A DNA stretch of 64,000 nt, from positions 7,824,627 to 7,888,626 of the forward strand of contig CM018041.1 of the NCBI GenBank assembly GCA_008638375.1, written 5' to 3'. This DNA comes from Nyssa sinensis. Its lineage: Eukaryota; Streptophyta; Magnoliopsida; Cornales; Nyssaceae. The notes beneath the pieces were generated by a model. That model was not told the origin of the DNA. It saw nothing but the letters and a program-made list of their open reading frames with translations, and searched no databases. This document shows positions 56,601-64,000 of this stretch, piece by piece. Every line of letters starts with the position of its first letter. The first letter of the stretch is position 1. The position numbers and the translations under genes are program-made.

Positions 56601-58911
56601 CAACCTCTATCAAGAAGAGCTACAACAAAGAATAGGGCAATCCAAAATATATATTTAGCCGACAAAGGAAATTTTTTAATCAAAAGCCATGTATCATAGT
56701 TGACGAACAAAGAATAAACATAAACATAAACATATGAGTGAACATCACAAACTTCACTAATAGACATAAATCTAATTAATAGAGAACAACAAAGCCATGA
56801 TTTTTTGAGACAGGAACCAGAAAAAAAAGCGATTACACCACCATGCAAGCATGGAATGAAAAAACTTCCCTACAAGACTACTTGAATTCCATTTTTTATA
56901 AATTATATTTGATCACTTGGGGTTATGCAAATCTTGAACTAAGTTGCAAGTGCTCTCATAGGTGTAGCCATGATACAATTTCAATTGAGTCAATTAGTTA
57001 GTAATTTGAAAATTACCGAATAGATCTAATTTTCATTAATGGTCAACACAATTAGGTTCTCATCATAGTCTCTGTGTGTGTATCTGAGTGAGCAAGAGAG
57101 AGAGAGAGAGAGAGGTGCTCAATGTTGTTGTGAATGGCAGAAAGGAGAAGGCATACCCTTTTATGATAGTATAATTAATATAATCTGCCAATTATTTTGG
57201 CAAACAAGATTTATTAAGAAGCCAAAGTTACCAACCTTGATAGTCATCAACTGTCAGACTACGTGCCCATGAACCTGCAAATCAAGGACAAGAATTTCAG
57301 ACAAAAAAAAGGGTACAAATTCCACACAGTAATTTTTAGCCGTGCTTAAAAAAAGAAAAGAAAATTACTTAGGAACATAATAAGCATGTGGAATTCAAAG
57401 TTTTTCACGATAACCTATTGCTTTTAGGTTATTTCCTATGAACGTTGGCATAAAATGCATGAGTGGGGACTGGGGAGTGTTTATGGGAGAGAAAATTTCA
57501 TAATCTGTCTTTTCTTTCTTTTTCTTTTTGATAATTTTATAATCTTAGTATGTTTAATCCCCTTCACTAGGCATGTGGTGGCACATGTACATACTTGTCA
57601 GAGGCATAGCGACTTGTATTCACACATTCAGGCATAAAAAACTCCTTGGCATCAAGATAAGTTGATTCAGCAGATATAATCAAAGAATAACTGGGAACAA
57701 ATCAGATAAATTAAAAATCAGTTTGAGATTTTAAAAGCGATGCTTATTAACATTTACTTCTTCCTCAAGCTATCACTATCAAACTGCATAAAAATGATTC
57801 TGGATACAAATGTTGGAAATTGTATTCTATTATGGACTATTTTTCCACAACAAATGCCATTTGCAGTGACCTACCCTGCTGCTTAGCACATCAAATTGAG
57901 AACTGCATGAGAGCCAAAATACATAATCAATAAAAACAATCTTGTACAATGGACATTGTTGAAATATTTAACCTTTTTCAGGAGGAAACAAAAAACTCTC
58001 ATTCACAGCTCACAACGTCAGTGATGTCTATAAATTTGTAAACTTCCAAAAGCTCCTAATGAAAGTTTCCAGGTCATAACCTCTTAACAATTCACCATTA
58101 AAATGAGATTTTTGAGGGCAGATACTTGAGAAGTTACTGTGACAGTGAAGGGAAAGATTTCCAGCAAATGGAGCCACTGAATACCTGCAGATTTTATGTT
58201 CTTATTGGCAAAGAAATGCCTTTATAATTTATCCTGAGCAATGGCCAATTTAAAAGAAGACAATTTTTAGAAACAATCCTATAAAAGCTCATCCTTATGC
58301 CCCCAATCATTGGGGATATAGAGTCGAATCCTTCCGTTGGTGTAACATGGTTGAAGAAAAATGTATGTATTTCCAACTTCTCATAGCAATAATGACGATG
58401 AATAAAATAACAACCAACTTTATGGATCATATTAACTGATAGATTTTAAATGGCTTTGTCTTGAGTCCAAATTTCTATCTATGGCTTTGTCTTTCAATAA
58501 ATTTAAATTTCTTTCAATACGTAAAACTAACATCCGTTTATCAATTCAGCAAACAATTGCCTTGTCAAAGCACAGACTTTACGTCCTCTCTATCAGCAGT
58601 TGAGATAACAGTTAAACCAGATAAAAAAATTAACAAAACAGTGAAATTGAATCAATTAAACAACAGGAAAACTCATTCGATTTACAAACCGTAGCTGTAT
58701 CAAGAATATATCAATCGACAATTAATATGATTACATAAACATACATGTGTGTGAAACACTGACCGTGAGAGATGCTGGTGTTTCCACGGGATTTACAATA
58801 ACCGCAAGAGCTTCTACGCCGGCCAACATCAACTACGACGCTTTCGCCTCTGCTATTTCCACCACCGCTACTACTACTCCCAGCCTCGTTTCTCATCTTC
58901 TTCGCCGCCAT
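52542..58911 (-). CDS. ATE1: Arginyl-tRNA--protein transferase (6 coding exons)
   Basis: Transfers arginine from Arg-tRNA to proteins with N-terminal Asp, Glu or oxidised Cys, marking them for the Arg/N-degron ubiquitin pathway; in plants it acts in oxygen sensing, seed and leaf development. Exons: 58911-58764, 57274-57236, 56619-56469, 55602-54454, 53338-53041, 52658-52542, all GT/AG and in phase, giving 633 aa (Arabidopsis ATE1 is about the same). The N-domain has C36-x2-C39 (CGYC) and C85-C86 (CCPSYTIRL), the conserved cysteines linked to the iron-sulfur site; SWARSLTVDDYQ lies between them. A basic VKRRRLE is at about 332-338. The C-domain begins YQRYQIKVHND (about 354) and includes GSFHQRYVIDGQL, DILPKCLSSKYLFWDP and PSELLCP. 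An acidic stretch follows (exon 5), then the C-terminus ERMVYSLG. Confidence 0.97.
53633..53674. repeat. C21-A21 compound homopolymer in an ATE1 intron
   Basis: Twenty-one C directly followed by twenty-one A. On the ATE1 sense strand this reads T21 then G21 within the intron between exons 4 and 5. Confidence 0.95.
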
Positions 58912-59060
58912 TATCGATCTTCATTCAAGTCTTCAACAACATTCCATCATCCAAATTTTAGGTTTTTAGCAAACTGAATCACGCACCTTAACCGCAGCCC
59001 CAACCCTCCTCTCTCTCTCAAAACCCGATTGTTTCTCTCTCTAGAATTAAGGTCAGCTCG
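58912..59060 (-). promoter_or_regulatory. ATE1 5' leader / promoter region
   Basis: Upstream of the ATE1 ATG the minus strand is GA-rich (GAGAGAGAGAGG and GAGAGAGAAAC), typical of a plant 5' leader. No clear TATA box is visible at the expected distance, so this looks like a TATA-less housekeeping-type promoter. Confidence 0.4.
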
Positions 59061-60347
59061 CATTTGTTACAGAATAACAAAACTTGCAATTCGCAACATG
59101 CGAATATAATCGCGATAAGCCACTTAAATGGATATATATATATATATATATATAAAAGATCCTTCTATTATTATTATTATTTGTATTTATATATTTTGGT
59201 CTCAAGAACACAGATTCCGAGAATAGTACCTTCCCCAGGATTAAATTGGGAATATATATATATATATGTAATATAATTATTAATTATCCATCCAAAAATT
59301 TATTAATTATTAGATGTTATTAATTTATTAAATATTAAATATAGGATGGTTGCGTACCAAAGGAGTCCTAGTATAATGAATAATCAGGATTCTACTAGCG
59401 ACTTGGAAATAGAAAATTTAAAATATTATTCATGTAAGAATTGTATATTAAAAAAAATTAATTTTTTCATCTCAAATAAGTCAATTTGCCTAATTAAGAG
59501 TTCTATTTTCACATAGGCCAACCTTTTAGATGGAGTTCTATGTGTGTTTATTTTCACCCCATTATGTGTTTGCTGGATTGTTTATTTAGGACTTATATTT
59601 GAGAAGTCGTTGATGTTAATTTTGTAATCTTATATTTATTTTATAATGTTATTACTATACTATTCAATTAATTATAACCATTTTAAATAAATAAACAATA
59701 TGTAATTATCAAAAATAACTAGAGAAGTCAATGTTATTTATTCATATATATATATATATATTTTTTTTTTTTCATTAAAGTGAATGGTGGACTCTTATAG
59801 GTATGTTTGATTTTTTTTTAATATTTGCTTTAAAATTGATGTATAAATATAATGATATAATGTTATGCTAATTTAACAAAGAAATTTAAAATTATCCTAT
59901 CACAAAATTTATCAATTCAAAATGTATATATCCTATAAACTTGACACAACAGTCAATTATATGTTTTTATAATATAATAAGACAAAGAAAACTACTAGTC
60001 TCCTTGAATTGGTGTAAAAAATTATTTTATAACCTACTAAAAATATTAGTAGTAATAATACAATTAGTTAAAATACTGACATGAGATATTCCATTCTCAT
60101 TGCTAATTATTAAAAAAAGTATAAAAAAGTATATATAGGAAATTATGAATATATTTAACTGTGTTGTAAAAAAAATATGTATATATATGCCCAAAAATTG
60201 CTTTGGTCATTTTCTCTTTTTTTGACTTAATTTTCAAGTATTTTAGAGATTTTTTAAAGAGTATTTAAGAAATGAGGAAATTTATTTTCCTTTTACTTTT
60301 TTTTTCCCCTCTTTTCACCCTTTATCCATGAACCCACAAAAGTTAAG

Positions 60348-60542
60348 TTTTTTTTTTTGATGACTTAGTAATGGGTATCTTCAATCAGCTTATTCGCATC
60401 AAATTAAGTCTCTTTCCTCGTAATAGTCAAGCTCACTGTTTAAACTTTAACTGCTAATAATCGGCATAGGAAAGATTCAAACTCGAGATACTTGAATTTT
60501 ATTCTCGACGTCTTTACCGTTCAGTCCACACTTCCAAGTGAT
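60348..60542 (-). mobile_element. tRNA-derived SINE, second copy
   Basis: The minus strand shows box A-like GGACTGAACGGTAAAGA (60527-60511), box B-like GAGTTTGAATC (60484-60474) and a terminal A-run (60358-60348). Flanks ACAAAAGTTAA and ACAAAAGCTTAA are an imperfect target duplication. It shares the AATAAAATTCAAG segment with the SINE near 1.2 kb. Confidence 0.65.
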
Positions 60543-61444
60543 ACAAAAGCTTAAACTTTGTGTTCAAGAACTTCTTGTGATGGGAATAGAAAACCTAGCA
60601 AATTAAATTGATACAATCTAATAATATTATTTTGTAAAATGAATTTTTAAGAGTTTGATATTTATGCCACTAGACAAAGGTTAGCCTTTTCTGTTTTACA
60701 GAGAGAGAAAAAATTTTAAAAATTCTTTTCTTTTATGTGAAATGATTCTTAACTTAACCTTCATGATTAGTTTAGTTGGTCATTGTCTTAAATAAAATAA
60801 AATAAAATGTTCTCAAGAGATCTTTAATTATATATTGTTTTTGACGGTTTTGAAGGGTGGTGGGATTGCAAATTCTGCGTTTACTTTATAGACATGCATC
60901 CAAATGATTGTTGGTTGGTAGGTTTGCCTTTGAACCAAAAAATAAATAAAAACTCTTAACTTATACTTGTTTAATAGAATTAGAATAATAAATTCGTATA
61001 CTAAAAATAAATAAATTAAATTGATTTCTCTTAAAGTTTTAAAGTTACATTGTTCTCCTATATTTTTATTAACAAACTATATATACTTTCTCTATTTTTA
61101 CTTACAAATTATTCATACCTTGTCTCTAATCTATTGTTTTTTCAAAATGATAAAAATATCTATTTTATTTTATTTTATTTTATTTTTATATTTTTTCAAA
61201 TTTGACAAATTTTTTAAACTTTTTTTTTTTAATTTTCAGATAAATACTGATTAAAACATTCTTGATAAAAAAAATATAAGTTATTTATTTTAAATTTATT
61301 TTTATATAAAATAAAAAGTTCTTATAAAAAAATTCAGAGAAATTTAGTCAAATTTGAAAAATTGTTTAAAAAAAGTACGAAATGCGTATTTTTGGCATTT
61401 AAAAAAAAATTAAACAGGAGAGGAAGTATATGTAGTTTATTAGT

Positions 61445-61850
61445 AAAAATAAAAGAGGGTAGTGTAATTATAGAAATTTTATAAAAAGTCTTTGTAATTA
61501 TCAAATATTTCAAGAAAAATTAGTATAATTTACCTAACAAATGAGCTTATATTAGTTATCATGAATAAGTATTTAATGATCACAGTCCTATCCCATATGT
61601 CTTAAAGTCATCTTTTTCCTACTAAAAACTCGAGTTCAAGTCTTCTAAATAAGAGAGAGTAGTGTAATTATAAAAATTTTATAAATTTTTTTTTTGTTAT
61701 TATTAAAAATTTTAGAAGAAATTAATATAATTTACTTAAAAAACAAGAGCTTATACTAGTTATCATGAAAAGATGTTTAATGATCACAGTCATATCTCAT
61801 ATGACTTAAAAGTCCTTTTTTTTTCACTAAATATTCGAGTTCAAGTCTCC
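61445..61850. repeat. Tandem duplication of about 200 bp
   Basis: Two direct units start near 61448 and 61650, sharing GAGxGTAGTGTAATTATA, AATTAxTATAATTTAC, AGTTATCATGAA, TAATGATCACAGTC and CGAGTTCAAGTCT. Confidence 0.8.
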
Positions 61851-63729
61851 CCGCTTTGCTTGTATCTTCTTCCTTTTGTATAAGAAAAGAATAGGTACTA
61901 AAATCTAATGAAATTACCTCCCTCTTTATCCAAAGCCACCACCTTTTCCCTTCTTTCTTTTTGGTTAAATGGAAAACCAGGAAAAGCAAAAGAAACTTGA
62001 TAAAAATATACACTAAAAGATCGAAGTCCCTACTGTATCTGCAATGAGACGTGCACTTACTTCCATTGGTGGTTATTCCATTTCCACCAGCCTCTCCTTC
62101 TGGGCTCCACCCATGTTGGCAAGGAAGTCAATGCAAAGTGCTTTATTTTTAATGTACGAATAGTTGATGCTATGCACTTTTTTTTTAGTAGCTATTATTG
62201 GGTGGTCTGGGACTAGGAATGGTAGCAGGATGAATTCAAGATGAGGTGATCTTTCTCCAATCTTGATCCTACTTTTATTTTTTGTCTCGTTTTGTCTAGA
62301 AGTTTACACTGATTCCGATCCTTTCTTCTTTAGAGTTTATACCAATTCGACCCTAATTCCATCTCGAGCCCCAATATATATATATATATATATATTCTAA
62401 GTAAGTTAAAAATTTTTATTTTAATAAATAAATAATTTTTTATTTTCAAAATAAATAATACAAGAAAAAATAGTATGAGTGTAATATAAAAAATCAAAAA
62501 ACTAATTTTATATTGTGTTATTTATTAGTAAATATAATATATATAAGAATAAAAAAATTAATATATAAACGAAATAGAGTCGGAGCAAGGTGATCATCTC
62601 TCGAACTCAACGAAATTTTAAAAGCTCCATTTCGACCTGTTTATGGGCATGTCATGTTCGCCCTATTAAAGATGGGACGAGACGGATTCTCAACGGAACG
62701 AGATAAACTGTCATTCCTATTCGGGGACCACACGATTCCAATAGTTAGATAATATATCACATTACACATTATTTTATTGTTAAAATCATGTAGTTCGGAA
62801 CCATTAAATATTTTTCCCTTTCTTGTAGGAATTTAGAATCTTCAATGATAGCCCCATGAAGGATGTCTTCTCCACCTCTTCCTTATGATGAGCTTGTTTC
62901 AAATACCTGAACATGCCCGAGTAGCATTGTGCTGATAGAGTGAGCAATGAAGCCGTAAAAGCCACCGATTCATACTCCTACCTAAATCCGGCTCCTTTTC
63001 GTTCCATTTTTCTATCAATTTCCTTCCATTTCATTTTATCTCTCTCATATTATATGGAGTTTATTTTTATAAATAATTATTAAAATAAATGAAATTCATG
63101 TGAAAAATAAAATACAATAAAAGTAATGAAAATAAAAATGAAATGGAGAAAATTCAAATCCCTCTTTGCTTATCCCGTTATTTTTTTTTTTTCAACTATA
63201 TTAGGGCCTTAGGCATGCATAGCAACATGATGGCACAACAACTTAGTTTGGCTTGAATTACTTTAAAAAGCCTCATGACTGCTTTTTTAGGCAGTGTGCA
63301 TAGAGAATGTTTTATAATGACATTCGGAACTCATATTTAAATATTTATGTGAAATTTACACAAGTCTCCAATGATAATCAAATTTAAATGAAGCTCTCGT
63401 TATAAAAGAGTGTTCAAGAGCGCCTACGTCCCTTAAAATGGTGTTCGGTGTGAATTTCACTTAAATGTGATTTTGTAGATGTTTGGTTGTAATTGTCAAA
63501 ATATGATTTTGTGCATCTACCTTAGCAAATCACGGTTGTAAAATAAGATTTTGCATAAGCTAAAAAAACATACTTTTTTCAAATAGTTTTGGATTTTCAC
63601 ATTCCTTTTCCAAACAAAGAACAACAATAGGGTGGTGGGTTTGGGACAGGTCCTCCTCATCCCAACCTTGTTAAAAAAAAAGCCGTCTACCATTCTCAGT
63701 TCCATCCCGTTTATTATGTCTTCCATCCC

Positions 63730-64000
63730 GGTTCTTATCTAAAAATTAATTTTTTTTTTTTAATTTTAAGAATCAAAACTAATTAACTAATATTATTAAA
63801 AATACAAATTCATAGTTATATATATATATATACACAAATAATATATATGCACATATTATCCACATATATATATATATATTTAGATTTATATACGTGAAAG
63901 TATTTAATAAAATATGAAAATATTAAAGAATATTTATATAATTTAAATATATAATTAGGAATACCTTTTCTTATTCCCGCTTTAAATCTGTATCGGGTTT
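63730..64000 (+). repeat. Dispersed AT-rich repeat, copy 2 (runs off the window)
   Basis: Matches 12100-12290 in order and orientation (TATGAAAATATTAAA, TTTAAATATATAATTA). The copy is cut by the window edge, so its true end is unknown. A related stretch may occur at about 62.2-62.75 kb. Confidence 0.4.

Larger units (their letters stand above)
59061..63729. other. AT-rich intergenic DNA upstream of ATE1
   Basis: Apart from the SINE (60.35-60.54 kb) and the tandem duplication at 61.4-61.85 kb, it holds TA runs and degenerate repeat pieces. 62.2-62.75 kb has ATGGGACGAGACGG-type motifs of an old DNA element. No supported gene. Confidence 0.4.

Noticed and set aside
1..64000. tRNA, rRNA, CRISPR array, bacterial-type operons
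   Set aside because: None seen. Short hairpins and direct repeats present are transposon or microsatellite structures of a plant genome.

Overview
This is a 64 kb stretch of nuclear DNA from a flowering plant, most likely a eudicot. The evidence is intron-split genes with GT/AG borders, strong AT richness, many plant-type transposable elements (copia LTR elements primed by initiator-Met tRNA, L1-like and RTE-like LINEs, tRNA-derived SINEs, hAT-type MITEs), and three genes whose products match plant families. I cannot name the species. No bacterial operon, CRISPR array, tRNA or rRNA was found. Most short open frames are chance frames in AT-rich DNA.

Three protein-coding genes could be assembled exon by exon with consistent reading phase. 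(1) An HMGB-type chromatin protein (156 aa, minus strand, about 39.05 to 27.88 kb). Its last exon, which codes only the end of the acidic tail, lies 7.9 kb from the rest because the final intron holds a copia element that itself contains a broken, partly inverted LINE. (2) A yippee-like zinc protein (127 aa, plus strand, 44.13-48.45 kb, five exons). (3) ATE1, arginyl-tRNA--protein transferase of the N-degron pathway (633 aa, minus strand, 58.91-52.54 kb, six coding exons). HMGB and yippee diverge across about 5 kb of repeats. Yippee and ATE1 converge on a decayed RTE-type LINE. The three genes share no evident pathway: one is a DNA-bending chromatin protein, one a small zinc-fold protein, one a protein-arginylation enzyme.

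Region by region: 1-23.5 kb has no convincing gene. It holds a SINE with 14-bp target duplications, several MITEs and foldback hairpins (one of 578 bp), an unusually GC-rich stretch with G-boxes (13.25-13.74 kb), an array of LTRs with a non-autonomous interior (14.4-17.2 kb) and a 1,065-bp solo LTR (18.45-19.51 kb). 23.6-24.45 kb is a tandem array of about 125-150 bp units. 25.5-27.9 kb contains a diverged duplicate of the HMGB 3' flank. 27.9-39.1 kb is the HMGB gene. 39.2-44.0 kb is intergenic, with one hAT-type element nested in another (40.3-41.2 kb) and a 336-bp tandem duplication. 44-59.1 kb carries yippee, the RTE LINE and ATE1. 59.1-64 kb is AT-rich repeat DNA with a second SINE.

No previously undescribed system is evident. 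The most interesting observations are the nested retrotransposons in the HMGB acidic-tail intron, the exactly delimited hAT MITE family, the triplicated primer-binding-site motif in the LTR array, and damaged catalytic motifs in all three reverse transcriptases.
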